A stretch of DNA of 64,000 nt from assembly GCF_003013715.1 (NCBI RefSeq), contig NC_072812.1, positions 1,922,001-1,986,000 on the forward strand, read 5' to 3'. The first letter of the stretch is position 1. Each line of letters starts with the position of its first letter. Positions 9,901 to 18,280 of the stretch are shown one piece after another. Origin of the DNA: Candidozyma auris. Taxonomy: Eukaryota; Ascomycota; Pichiomycetes; Serinales; Metschnikowiaceae. Made by a program: the position numbers and the translations under genes. The notes under the pieces were generated by a model, which saw only the letters and a program-made list of their open reading frames with translations, was not told the origin of the DNA and did no database searches.

Positions 9901-10465
9901 GTTTGTCTGGTTACAGTTTTGGAAGTTGTTTGTTACTAGGAAATTAGATGAGTGTGACACGGTTCGTGATATCAGAGGGCGTCTCACAGCTGAGAATTTG
10001 AACTTCTTCCAACACTTGTTTAGAAACTGGTACTTCGTGGGCATTGCTCTTTTGATTGGTGGTATTCAGGTGCTTATTATGTTTGTTGGTGGCGCTGCAT
10101 TTAGCATTGCCAGGCAGACACCAGCCATGTGGGCCACAGCGATATTGTGTGGTATAATATCGCTTCCCGTTGGCGCAATCATCCGTATCATACCTAACTA
10201 TTGGATCATCAAGATCTTCCCAACTAGATTTGCAAAGGCTTTCTTCTACTATGCTGGTTTTGAGTTTTTGAGCAAGAAGAATAGGAAGAAGCGTGCCGAG
10301 AGAGATTTGGAGAAGAATGAAATTGACTCCAACGAAGATATGGAGCCCAGATCCTCTGGGAAGCAACCAGACAAAGTTTTCAAAGATAAACCTGCTGACC
10401 CTAGGGCTTCAGCACTGGCTCATTTTGACCCCCAATTAGAAACCCCAAAACCAATTCAAGCCTAG
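6938..10465 (+). CDS. PMC1: vacuolar Ca2+-transporting P-type ATPase
   Basis: 1175 residues, close to Saccharomyces Pmc1. It pumps cytosolic Ca2+ into the vacuole and is a P2B (PMCA-like) ATPase. Visible features in order: cytosolic N-terminus; TM1 and TM2 around 95-165; the A-domain TGES loop; TM3-TM4 with the ion-binding VPEGLPL; the phosphorylated aspartate D429 in SDKTGT; a nucleotide domain with KGAAE and the MVTGDN and GDGTNDAP motifs; then TM5-TM10, including LWVNLIMDTLAALALATD. The cytosolic tail is short and basic, without an obvious long calmodulin domain, as in other yeast Pmc1 proteins. The start is the first ATG after a CT-rich leader. Calcineurin/Crz1 control is suggested by the CDRE upstream. 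Confidence 0.96.
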   Translation: MSLQVPRDDRDDVSITSEASVHSDMPLQSRLFQLSVGDLTQLHDPKSLAKLRAVKGIHGLGAYLHTDLNRGLDSGDQASRIDTYGTNVLPTRAAKGFFQLCFEAMKDKVLILLTVAAVVSLALGLYETFGQDTMYDDEGMPLPKVDWVEGVAIIVAVIIVVVVGAANDYSKERQFARLNAKKEDRDVVVIRDGTQRMISIYDLLVGDLISLATGDVVPADSVLVNGEVECDESALTGESDTVVKKLAEEALEYYEEVLPEYPNEDIGSTAVKLKDPFLISGSKILSGVGYAVVTAVGKHSIHGRTMGSLSQDNGSTPLQERLDNLAEGISKYGFLAAIILFIVLFIRFCVNITGNGRFSDLPGTEKGKKFVDILIVAITIIVVAVPEGLPLAVTLALAFATTRMAQNGNLVRVLRSCETMGGATTVCSDKTGTLTENRMRIVTGYIDEENSFDDTHTADVSTEKSEAVLARVPQKIRDHILPNIIANSTAFDNPDYDESKVELARRRPKKKSLIAHLLTNQGEKNQKEQQKLGMISEPYLGNKTESALLILAKDKMHQFVDASLDQQREAYTQNIVDVIPFESSRKWSGVVMKTQTGFRLYAKGAAEIVFKNCSHHLDSAGEPKPLSRGDRDNVLNTIDSYANEALRAIILAHKDFENLESWPPKDIEDTTRAGQAIPERLLDIEASPHDLSDSLTMDILVGIQDPLKEGVDVAVKQCKMAGVNVKMVTGDNLNTAKAISRACNILTPADSSNPYAYMEGPAFRALSPEERTKVAPHLRVLARSQPEDKRVLVETLRNAGEVVAVTGDGTNDAPALKLADIGFSMGINGTEVAREASDIILMTDDFTDIVQAIKWGRTVAESIKKFIQFQLTVNITACVLTFVSAVASSNGDSVLTAVQLLWVNLIMDTLAALALATDKPDDALLKRKPAGRTMPLISVSMWKMILGQSINQLVITFILHFAGHQLFFGNRPLSNHEDKQLDAMTFNTFVWLQFWKLFVTRKLDECDTVRDIRGRLTAENLNFFQHLFRNWYFVGIALLIGGIQVLIMFVGGAAFSIARQTPAMWATAILCGIISLPVGAIIRIIPNYWIIKIFPTRFAKAFFYYAGFEFLSKKNRKKRAERDLEKNEIDSNEDMEPRSSGKQPDKVFKDKPADPRASALAHFDPQLETPKPIQA

Positions 10466-10603
10466 TAACGTGACTTACTTGCTGCCGATCCTTATTACTT
10501 TTGATTTTTTACGAATCCTTGTGCATTCTCACAACAATTGTTCTTGTCGTGAGTGACGAATCTGTACTATAATTATTTATACACATACAAGAAAGCTCTC
10601 AGG

Positions 10604-11353
10604 TCATACCTTTTGAGTTTCAGCATCCACTCTGACAATAAATCTGCTATACGCTGGCCCAAAAGCAGTGAACTGATGAAAAACTGTAGATAATTCACGA
10701 AGCGCCTTTATACTTCTCTTTGTGGTTTCAAGCTCCTCCCTTGATTGTGACCGTAATTGGTTTCGGAGCGAATCATAGAGAAGATTCAACAGGTGCTGAA
10801 ATTGGTCGATGGTGATTTGCAGAGGATCATGGCCCAACGTGTCACGGGCGGATTGCAATACTCTTAAAACCTTTTGTATGTTGTGCTTGACCCGTTTTAG
10901 CAATATTAGAGACTCCACCGCTACAGACTGGCCACTTTCATTCTTTTGGAGCAGTTTCTGAGCTTGCAGTAATTCATCCTCCAAAGAATCCACCGTATTA
11001 TGTAGCGCCGAAACGTAGTATTGTAGTCGTGTGTTGTCATTATTGGGCTCGGTATCTGATTCCATTGAGGGCCCGATGCTCAGTGAGAGGTTCTTTAAGG
11101 ACTCGAGTTTTGATGCTAAGTCACGGGAAATCTCGTTGGTATGGTAGTCTAAATGGGTGATCACGTCCAGCAGTGTTGACGAGAGACGTGCTAGCAGCAG
11201 TTTGGAGAACTTGCTATCTGATCCTGAAATTGATTGAAACAACGCATCCACGTAGGAGACAGGCTCGAAATCCTTATCGAAAAACATTGCGAGCGAGTCA
11301 TCTTGAGGTTTTTGGACCCCGTTAGCCCCCTTGGGTGCCGCCTCGGATGCCAT
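10604..11353 (-). CDS. COG7: Cog7-like subunit of the conserved oligomeric Golgi complex
   Basis: 249 residues, mostly helical. The N-terminal pattern MFFDKDFEPVSYVDALF (residues 23-39) matches the start of Saccharomyces Cog7, which has MFFD-F-P--FVD-L at the same place, and the total length is near its 279. Cog7 belongs to lobe B of the COG tether that acts in retrograde traffic within the Golgi. There are no membrane segments; several heptad-like stretches occur around 45-150. It converges on PMC1 (138 bp between stops) and diverges from RPN14. The assignment rests on the N-terminal block and length, since the rest diverges fast. Confidence 0.7.
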   Translation of the reverse strand: MASEAAPKGANGVQKPQDDSLAMFFDKDFEPVSYVDALFQSISGSDSKFSKLLLARLSSTLLDVITHLDYHTNEISRDLASKLESLKNLSLSIGPSMESDTEPNNDNTRLQYYVSALHNTVDSLEDELLQAQKLLQKNESGQSVAVESLILLKRVKHNIQKVLRVLQSARDTLGHDPLQITIDQFQHLLNLLYDSLRNQLRSQSREELETTKRSIKALRELSTVFHQFTAFGPAYSRFIVRVDAETQKV

Positions 11354-11852
11354 AGTGAGTGAAGTTCAAATCAAACTGAGAAGCCAACTATGTGCGCAGT
11401 GTACATATTAGAGGAGGAACTAGTACGTGGAGTCTGACTTCAATGTTCGGACAATCCTTGAGAAGAAAATCAAGATGTGATTAAATATAGCTTAAACATT
11501 TGTGCTGAACTATCTTAGTTGTCTTTTCAGAGCTGGTTGATTTTTCTCTCATCTGAGTTATAGAAGGGTTTACTCTAACGTCTTGTAATGCCTACGCTTT
11601 GTTTCGCAGCCGATGGGCAGATGTCAAGAATTTCTGAAGAGGAATGCAAACATAAAATGCAAAAAGAAAAGAATTTCCCGAAAAAGACTAGTCATCATAG
11701 CTGAGCTGATGTCTACCGAAAGTCATTAATATACCAACTAGAAATTTCGTCGAAGGTGGCTTCATGAGGTCATTTCTGAGATGATCGCGACTTACCCCAT
11801 ATATCTGTCCTACTTTGCCTTTGCCACTTGAACACACTCATAATTGCACCGC
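11354..11852. other. divergent promoter COG7/RPN14
   Basis: No gene. It holds a one-base variant of the recurrent decamer, TTCGCAGCCG, at 11603-11612 (241 bp from the RPN14 ATG and 250 bp from COG7), and the PACE-like element just before RPN14. Confidence 0.5.
11813..11828 (-). promoter_or_regulatory. PACE-like Rpn4 element before RPN14
   Basis: The minus strand reads AGTGGCAAAGGCAAAG. It contains GTGGCAAA, eight of nine bases of the Saccharomyces PACE (GGTGGCAAA), directly joined to a second GGCAAAG. Rpn4 sites drive proteasome genes and their chaperones. It ends only about 25 bp before the ATG, so it may lie inside the leader. Confidence 0.4.
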
Positions 11853-13031
11853 ATGAAGCTACTCACAGCTCAGAAGGAGCTTTTGGAGATCATAAATGAA
11901 GTTGATCTGGGAATATCCAATGAGGACAAGTTTTGGATCGCTCTACGAGATTCGGCTGACGAAGACCACCTGGAATACGGAGACGTCGTAGTTACCAAAA
12001 CTAGCGAAGGCATCCAATTGAAATGTGATAATTTCGAGATAGTCAAAAGTGGCAAGCATACTTTTACTGTGTCGCCTCCGGCAAGAAAATGCACCCTCCC
12101 TAAACAAAGTCTCGACATTCGCCTGGTGCTGGCAGTCGCCCTAAGCAAATCTTCAGAGAATCTCCTTGTGGGAACCGAAAGGGGCTCATTGATACGATTC
12201 GACACAAAGAACAAGGCAGAGATCAAACGAATCAAAAGCGCTCATTTTTCTGATATTATCATGCTTCGGGTTTTCCCATCAGACAAGGTGATTGCGTCAA
12301 TTGGGTTAGATTTTCAGATCAAGCTATGGGACTTGGAACTTGGCAATGAGCAACCTACTCGAGTCTTTAAGCATCAGAAGAAGCGTATTACCGACGTTGC
12401 TTTAATTGGTGCTGGACGTAACTTTGTTCTGACGTCTGAGGACGGCTCTACCGTTCTATGGGAGTGTGCGTCAGGGAATGTCGTGTCGGAATTTCTCCGA
12501 ATTGATGATCATGAAGATCCAGCACTTTGTGTCACCATACTGTCTACCGATAAGAAGCTAGCGTGCTCCGATATTGTTAATGGCGAGCTACAGTTTGAGT
12601 GTGAGGATAAAGTTATGTACGTTGGCTACCGGTCAGGAGTGATTCAAGAGTTTCAAATCGCTAGCCATAGCCAGACGAGTGTTAAACTCAAGAGAGACAA
12701 GGACGCGGCTGTGACATCATTGATTGCAAATGAACACGATCTACTTGTGGCAGGCTACGAAGATGGAACAGTAGTGATGTGGGACAAACATGCAGAGCAA
12801 CCGAAGCATGAAGTACAGTTCCACCCCTCCTTCCCGATTAGCAACATGACGTTGGCGGGAAGCGAGACACTCGTATTTGACAATGGTCCAGAAGGGCTCT
12901 TCACAATGAACTTGACCACACGAGACGTGGGGCAGCTCATTGGTCTTCTGGAGGCTTTTAGAGTGCACCTGATCGCAGCTGTGGAAAACACGGTGGTGGT
13001 GGCTACAGAGGACGAAATAGTACAATACTGA
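11853..13031 (+). CDS. RPN14: WD-repeat chaperone of the proteasome regulatory particle
   Basis: 392 residues. Rpn14 (human PAAF1) binds Rpt base subunits and guides assembly of the 19S regulatory particle. The open frame extends upstream to a TTG codon, but the first ATG is at 11853 and gives MKLLTAQKEL. WD-type repeats occupy about 95-390. The block near 145-215 (QIKLWDLELGN, RITDVALIGAGRNFV, TVLWECASGNVVSEF) resembles the family pattern, in which LWECG-G closely follows a RG-N motif. The N-terminal 90 residues are non-propeller, as in Saccharomyces Rpn14 (417 residues). It converges on the POX18-type gene with 61 bp between stops. Confidence 0.85.
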   Translation: MKLLTAQKELLEIINEVDLGISNEDKFWIALRDSADEDHLEYGDVVVTKTSEGIQLKCDNFEIVKSGKHTFTVSPPARKCTLPKQSLDIRLVLAVALSKSSENLLVGTERGSLIRFDTKNKAEIKRIKSAHFSDIIMLRVFPSDKVIASIGLDFQIKLWDLELGNEQPTRVFKHQKKRITDVALIGAGRNFVLTSEDGSTVLWECASGNVVSEFLRIDDHEDPALCVTILSTDKKLACSDIVNGELQFECEDKVMYVGYRSGVIQEFQIASHSQTSVKLKRDKDAAVTSLIANEHDLLVAGYEDGTVVMWDKHAEQPKHEVQFHPSFPISNMTLAGSETLVFDNGPEGLFTMNLTTRDVGQLIGLLEAFRVHLIAAVENTVVVATEDEIVQY

Positions 13032-13092
13032 AATAATAAGATATCAAGTCTTTATTTCATATAAAGTAGGTTGAATGAAACACCAGGCACAT

Positions 13093-13482
13093 TTACAACT
13101 TGGACTTTGGTCTTGGGTCAATGGACTTGAAGACAGACTCAATGGCGGTAGCCTTCATCATGTTACCCTTGACCTTCAACTTGCCGTTCATGAACAACTT
13201 CTGGCCGTTAGCCTTACCGTTGGCCAACTTGACGAAGTCCGCGTCCTTGAGCAACAACTGAACGTCAGACTTTGGCACAGAGTCGGCCTTGGTGATGGTA
13301 CCCTCCTTCTTGAGGTCCAAAACCCATGACTGGTCCTTGCCCTCCTTGTTCTTCAAGGTGATGACAATGACAGCCTTGACACCAGAAATGGCCTTCTTTT
13401 TGAGCTCAGGGTCCTGCAAGCCGTCGTACAATTCCTTGAGGAAAGGAGAAGAGTTGAATCCATCAGCGGTAACGTCAGACAT
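13093..13482 (-). CDS. POX18: peroxisomal SCP2-type lipid-binding protein (Pox18/PXP-18 family)
   Basis: 129 residues ending in the peroxisomal targeting signal SKL. The whole protein is a single SCP2 sterol-carrier domain and has the length of Candida tropicalis PXP-18 (127 residues), an oleate-induced nonspecific lipid-transfer protein thought to stabilise acyl-CoA oxidase. The frame runs open to 13659, but homology begins at MSDVTADGF, so the ATG at 13482 is chosen. The domain shows the usual WVLDLKK and [12 protein letters not shown] blocks. Induction on fatty acids is likely from the family, and a CCTCGG core lies 122 bp upstream. Confidence 0.92.
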   Translation of the reverse strand: MSDVTADGFNSSPFLKELYDGLQDPELKKKAISGVKAVIVITLKNKEGKDQSWVLDLKKEGTITKADSVPKSDVQLLLKDADFVKLANGKANGQKLFMNGKLKVKGNMMKATAIESVFKSIDPRPKSKL

Positions 13483-13603
13483 AATGCAATAAATATAATT
13501 TAATTTGTAAGTATTGATAAGGTAGAGAGAAAATCTGGGGCTAATCCGCGGGGGTGGCCCACTATATATGCTTGACCTGTCCCGTCTTTCACATGGACCA
13601 TTG

Positions 13604-13609
13604 CCTCGG
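13604..13609. promoter_or_regulatory. CCTCGG fatty-acid-response core
   Basis: CCTCGG is the core bound by the FarA/FarB/Ctf1 family of zinc-cluster activators of fatty-acid catabolism. It lies 122 bp upstream of the POX18-type gene. A hexamer is weak evidence by itself; the gene's function is what makes it credible. Confidence 0.35.
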
Positions 13610-13860
13610 TTGCTATGTGCACTTTTCAAATGGGCTTCTCCACAAAAAGTGAGGCCCATACAAAGGTGAAAAGCCTGCTAACGGCAGAGCGAACAGCGGC
13701 AGAAGAAAAGAAAAGACATCACCATCATACTGGCAACAATATTTATGGGCCTCTTCAATTTCATGTAAAGATCTCTTGTCTATCAGGAGTTTCCAATGAT
13801 ACCCTTGATACGGGGCCCTCATCACATGACCTGATTTCCCTGTGACACCTTCCGCACCAG

Positions 13861-13916
13861 TGATTTTGCACAAATGATTTTGCACAAGTGATTTTGCACA
13901 AGTGATTTTGCACAAG
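13861..13916 (+). repeat. tandem repeat, four copies of a 14-bp unit
   Basis: TGATTTTGCACAAG is repeated four times head to tail (13861, 13875, 13889, 13903); the first copy ends in A instead of G. It sits between the divergent POX18-type and RRT14 genes, 380 bp from POX18 and 466 bp from RRT14. Confidence 0.95.
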
Positions 13917-14381
13917 TGAATCCGCATTCTCTTCAACGCAGCCGGCTTGATGCTGGCTATCGAACCTTAATCACATTATGCCTAAAGCATCCAATAGCGT
14001 GAGACACAAGTACCCACTCAAAGACCACAAAGAGAAAAAGAAAAAAAAACACTACGATAAACTCTTGACTCTTGTTTCCAATCATAATTAAAAAAGCTAT
14101 ATAGCATTTATCATTAAAAGGTTTCTAGCGTCTGCCTCCTTATCGCCTCATTTCTATGGCGGTCAAACGTTTCTTAACTCCCAGCATCCTCACCTCACCC
14201 TCAACGTCTTATTTTCGCGACCTCGGTGAAGCTGGCCTTCTCCACTTTCCCCCTTTGAACTCAAGTCACTTTTTGCCGAGGGCTCTGTGGTGTGCATACA
14301 GTGCCGCTAGCCAAACGCTCCCACTCTAGCATTTGATTTTCGGTGGCTTCCTATGCACTACTCATCGCTACCTACTATCTA

Positions 14382-14981
14382 ATGTCATTCAACTCGGCCA
14401 CCTCCAAGGCCAAGGCTCGGGCCACTGTGACTAAATTGTTCGAAGATGTATTGCCTGGTACAACGCTTCTACCACTGAAAAAAGTGAAGGTCACAGACGC
14501 CAGTGCATTTGCGCTGGAGGCTCGCAAGCACCGGCAGTCAAAGGAAGAAGTGAGGAAAAAGAATAAGCTAGTGAGGGCGAGGCAGAATAGGGAGATCAAC
14601 AAGAGACTCGAAAAGGATAAAAAGTTTCAAAAGTTGGTGAGATACAATGTGATCAAGAGCCACAAAAATGGGCAGGCCGCTGCACCCGAAGGGGAACAGA
14701 AGTACCTTAAAAAGCTCATCAAGAAGAATTCCAATGCCTTGAGGAGGTTTGCCGATGTCAACGATCCGGAAATCCAGGAAGAGATCGCGGAGTTGCAGAA
14801 GGAGATCATAAATATGAAAAACGAGAAGTTCGATAGAGCAAAGGACCGCAAGCTTGACGCTAAGTTGCTGGCTTTCAACGAAAAGATCAAGTCTGGTCTG
14901 CTCACGTACCCTGGTCTCACGCCCGGCTTGGCTCCTGTGGGCTTGGACGATGAATCCGACGAGGAGGAAGATGATGACTAA
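14382..14981 (+). CDS. RRT14: Rrt14-like nucleolar protein of rDNA transcription/ribosome biogenesis
   Basis: 199 residues (206 in Saccharomyces). Rrt14 was found as a regulator of rDNA transcription and is a nucleolar protein. The frame is open upstream to a GTG, but the first ATG is at 14382. The protein is very rich in Lys/Arg with a helical charged core, contains YLKKLIKKNSNALR, and ends with YPGLTPGLAPVGLDDESDEE and an acidic tail; Saccharomyces Rrt14 ends almost identically (YPGLTPGLAPVGL plus acidic tail). This C-terminal block is the diagnostic feature. It converges on MET18. Confidence 0.9.
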   Translation: MSFNSATSKAKARATVTKLFEDVLPGTTLLPLKKVKVTDASAFALEARKHRQSKEEVRKKNKLVRARQNREINKRLEKDKKFQKLVRYNVIKSHKNGQAAAPEGEQKYLKKLIKKNSNALRRFADVNDPEIQEEIAELQKEIINMKNEKFDRAKDRKLDAKLLAFNEKIKSGLLTYPGLTPGLAPVGLDDESDEEEDDD

Positions 14982-15091
14982 TACTTCTTGTGTGTGTGTT
15001 GTTTTCTTTTGCATGTAATTACATTTGGTGTATAAGGTCTATAATAGAGTAATGTATCTACAGGGAAGTTGGACTCGTAGTGGGCGAACAA

Positions 15092-18000
15092 TCACCGACC
15101 CAGATCGTAGAGGTGCTGGCGTACATCACACGCCTTTTTCCTCACACTTCTCTTCTTGTCGTCAAGGCATGCCTTTAGCTTGTTTCTGGTGGTCGCCTGG
15201 TACTTGATGATCTGCGGGTGCTCCATTTCTTTAAAAATGCCTTCAAGGCATTCAAGCGCGAGAACTCGTATCTTCTCATCATTGACAAGACATTTGTTCA
15301 CAATGATTTTGGATGTACATAAGTCCACAAGCTTCGCCAAGAGACTATCGATATTCTCAGAAATAAGCTCTGGTGTTTCGCTGATGATCACCTTGAACGT
15401 ATCGAGAGATGCTCTCAAAATGATAGAGTTTTGAATGCTTAGCCCATTGAGCACCATGGGGAAGACCTCGCCGAGGTGGGGCCTCAAGATCTTTGACGAG
15501 ATGTTTCCAATAACAATAGCCAATGTACCCAAGAGCACCTCCTTTCTCTCATCACTTCCAATCGTCTCGAACTCCTTGAGTATTCTATCTAATATGATCT
15601 CAAAACTCTGTTGTTTATAAAGAAGCTTCACATTCAAATTGACAACTCCAGAAATGATCTTGATTTTTGTATTCTCAGGATTTGAAAAGATATCCAAGTC
15701 TGCCATCAAGATGTTGAAGCATTTAGATGTCTGTCTGCTATAGCTTATGTCCTCGGACGCAAACACTTCATCAAGCAATTTTCTTAGGTAAAACAAACCT
15801 ACCTGATCGATTCTCGTGATCAAGCCTTTCAAGATCCAAGTTGCAAACTCCAAGGAGTTAATATCACCGTGAGACCCGGAAAAAACATTATTAAGGATTT
15901 CGGAGTTCGATTCATCATTTTGCTTCGTGAACTTGTTGACTAGGAGGGCAATCGTTTGCAAGTACCCAACTCTCACAAACAGGGCTTCAGCTTTCATAGC
16001 CAAATTGATGTTCTCTTGAACCTTTTCATGAACTGGGTATGGAAACTTACACTCCTTATCAACTTTTGCTAAAATGTGCTTCAAAATCGCAATCTTTGGT
16101 GCTGGAGCGTCAAGAACATTCAACGCACTTCCGGGCTTCTCCCAAAAATCACGAAGGGTGTCATTGAGAATATTTTGTTGATGAGACTTCTCCGTGTAAC
16201 GTACAATGAGTCCAAGCAATCTCCCGCTCATCTCAAGCACTGCTGCATCATCGCCAGACTTCTGCACTAGAAGATCCAAGAAGCGAGGAACGAAGTTCTT
16301 GTACCAAGTGTTCGTCATAAACGGTTTCACGGACTGTGTTTGGTTAAATGAGTTGATAAGACAGTCAAGAATACCGCAGAATCTTTCACGGTCTAGCTCT
16401 TCATAGGCGATCTTGTTAAGAAGTCTGATAGATAACACTTCTAAAATCTTGTAATTGACGCAAAGCTTATTGATTATTTCCAAAATATGGGCATCCGTGT
16501 AGTTGTCCAAAAGCGTTGGCAAAATTATCTCAATAACACAGTTCACATTTTCATTGATTTTATTTTCGCTTCCCTCACTCAAGATATGGACAATACCACT
16601 GATAATTTCTTTGACAAATATGTCTTTTTCCCACCCCCTATCGTTTGATTGAATGGCACTCACTAAGTTTTCATTAAGCCAACCAAGAATGAGCAGAACT
16701 TCTGTGCCCACCAAGAAATCTTTTAGCAAAATCAATTTGACCAACTGTTGGGTAATTTTGCATTTGAGAGTCTTGTCAAGCTTTGATGAGGTTTGAAGTA
16801 GCTGTCCCATGAAAATGAGCAAGTGATCCTTATATGTGATGAGATCATTGGATGTATCAAGCAACATGCTGGCCGTAAAAACAAATCCAAGGTTGTCTAT
16901 AAGATCCCTTTGACGTGCTACAGTGAGTGAGATGTCAACTTCCATATCATTCTCATCATTTTCTGGTTTCTCTTGGATGTCACTTCTCACATATTTCCCC
17001 CAAACCTCAAATGAGAACAAAAACTCGACGAAGCTGTTGAAAACTTTTGAAGACACACTTGCAAGAGCGCTCATGATAATGACTGACTGCTTCACTGTTT
17101 TGCTATCCTGTGACTCAAAATTCCTTCTGAGGTCATTGTGGACTGTTTGAATCAATGCGTCAATCAGCTCGTCTGACTCTGAGAGCCTTTGCACTATAGC
17201 GGACAACGTTTGAAGCGTGAGAAACAAGCTTTTGTTATTATCCGAATCCTCGATTTGTTCTACATTTGGAGGAATGATATAGGATGTCTCTGGACGGAAA
17301 ACCAGAACATCGTTGTGCAATACTTCAAATTTGAGAGCATCCCATATGGTGATCCAGTACTCTCTAAGAGTTGCGACCGTGTAGTTTTGGGCGCACAAAT
17401 GAAGGGTCTGCAAAACGTCATTCCTTACAGTTGGGTTCGTAGAGGTGAGCTTTTCAAAGAGCGCCGGAAATGTATCTTTGGCAAATTGAGTTTGGGAAGC
17501 GATCGTTTTTCTGAGCTCTCTCTTCAAGTCTTCTGCTGATATCTTGTAAGGATCATTTGGTGGAGGCGAGAAAGAGATTGGGAAGTAGCAAAAGCATACA
17601 TCGAATAAATCAGTGAGGATCTGATCGTGAGATGCATTGGTCGTTCTATCGTCGAATGAAAACTTCTCATTTACAGAAACATTCAATCGGAAAGACATGA
17701 GTAAATTTCTTGGGTCTTTCTCGCCGGAGGCAACGTGAATAAATGCTTCAGCAAAGGCTTCCAGGAACTCTTTGGTCGAGAAAATAGTTTCGTGGTGCAA
17801 GTCGAACAACACTCGTAAAAGCTGGAATCCCTCATAGCGAACTTTAGCCAAGTGTTTTCTGGGGTCATACATGTTGGTCAATGCTGTGGTCAAATTGATA
17901 AGACTATCGTTTGCACGAGGCAAGAATTTTTTGAACTGGATCAACGACGTTAAAGCGGCAAGAGTGTGAGCCGTGAGTTTCTCGTCCTCTAGCTTTTTGA

Positions 18001-18280
18001 CCAAGAACTGCAACAAAACATTCACATCTTGATTTGTAAGGTTGACTTTTTTCTTCAGCAATCGAAGCGTAGTGCTGAGGCAGTGTAATGAGTAAGTCCT
18101 TGTGGATAAATCTTCTGAGGTGAGAGTAGGTCCCAATACTTGAATGAACTGAAGCAAAGAAAGCGACCCCGATGCAAGATTATCTGCAATCTTACCAGCA
18201 GCAACTTCAGAAGCTTCGCCCGATGAGGCCACAGACGCTATAAACTGATTCACTAGCGTGGAGGTGTCGTCTGCGGACAT
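15092..18280 (-). CDS. MET18: Met18/Mms19, cytosolic Fe-S cluster targeting factor
   Basis: 1062 residues, HEAT-like throughout. Met18/MMS19 is the scaffold of the CIA targeting complex (with Cia1 and Cia2) that hands Fe-S clusters to nuclear and cytosolic apoproteins such as DNA polymerases and Rad3. The first ATG is at 18280 (MSADDTSTLVNQF); the frame upstream starts only with TTG. Family blocks include VRYEGFQLLRVLFD and, near residues 215-250, FDVCFCYFPISFSPPP followed by DPYKIS, typical of the MMS19 N-terminal domain. The C-terminal part ends in charged HEAT repeats (RSVRKKACDVRQHLYDLGR). It diverges from TAO3. Confidence 0.92.
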   Translation of the reverse strand: MSADDTSTLVNQFIASVASSGEASEVAAGKIADNLASGSLSLLQFIQVLGPTLTSEDLSTRTYSLHCLSTTLRLLKKKVNLTNQDVNVLLQFLVKKLEDEKLTAHTLAALTSLIQFKKFLPRANDSLINLTTALTNMYDPRKHLAKVRYEGFQLLRVLFDLHHETIFSTKEFLEAFAEAFIHVASGEKDPRNLLMSFRLNVSVNEKFSFDDRTTNASHDQILTDLFDVCFCYFPISFSPPPNDPYKISAEDLKRELRKTIASQTQFAKDTFPALFEKLTSTNPTVRNDVLQTLHLCAQNYTVATLREYWITIWDALKFEVLHNDVLVFRPETSYIIPPNVEQIEDSDNNKSLFLTLQTLSAIVQRLSESDELIDALIQTVHNDLRRNFESQDSKTVKQSVIIMSALASVSSKVFNSFVEFLFSFEVWGKYVRSDIQEKPENDENDMEVDISLTVARQRDLIDNLGFVFTASMLLDTSNDLITYKDHLLIFMGQLLQTSSKLDKTLKCKITQQLVKLILLKDFLVGTEVLLILGWLNENLVSAIQSNDRGWEKDIFVKEIISGIVHILSEGSENKINENVNCVIEIILPTLLDNYTDAHILEIINKLCVNYKILEVLSIRLLNKIAYEELDRERFCGILDCLINSFNQTQSVKPFMTNTWYKNFVPRFLDLLVQKSGDDAAVLEMSGRLLGLIVRYTEKSHQQNILNDTLRDFWEKPGSALNVLDAPAPKIAILKHILAKVDKECKFPYPVHEKVQENINLAMKAEALFVRVGYLQTIALLVNKFTKQNDESNSEILNNVFSGSHGDINSLEFATWILKGLITRIDQVGLFYLRKLLDEVFASEDISYSRQTSKCFNILMADLDIFSNPENTKIKIISGVVNLNVKLLYKQQSFEIILDRILKEFETIGSDERKEVLLGTLAIVIGNISSKILRPHLGEVFPMVLNGLSIQNSIILRASLDTFKVIISETPELISENIDSLLAKLVDLCTSKIIVNKCLVNDEKIRVLALECLEGIFKEMEHPQIIKYQATTRNKLKACLDDKKRSVRKKACDVRQHLYDLGR

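Larger units (their letters stand above)
13483..14381. other. divergent intergenic POX18/RRT14
   Basis: No gene beyond frames created by the tandem repeat. It holds the CCTCGG core, the four-copy 14-bp repeat, and a CTCATCGC (reverse of the PAC element GCGATGAG) at 14361-14368, 14 bp before the RRT14 ATG. PAC is expected at ribosome-biogenesis genes, but this copy is unusually close to the start codon. Confidence 0.5.

Noticed and set aside
13613..13936. Minus frame with repeated CKIT/CKSL-type residues
   Set aside because: Produced by the 14-bp tandem repeat; no other support.
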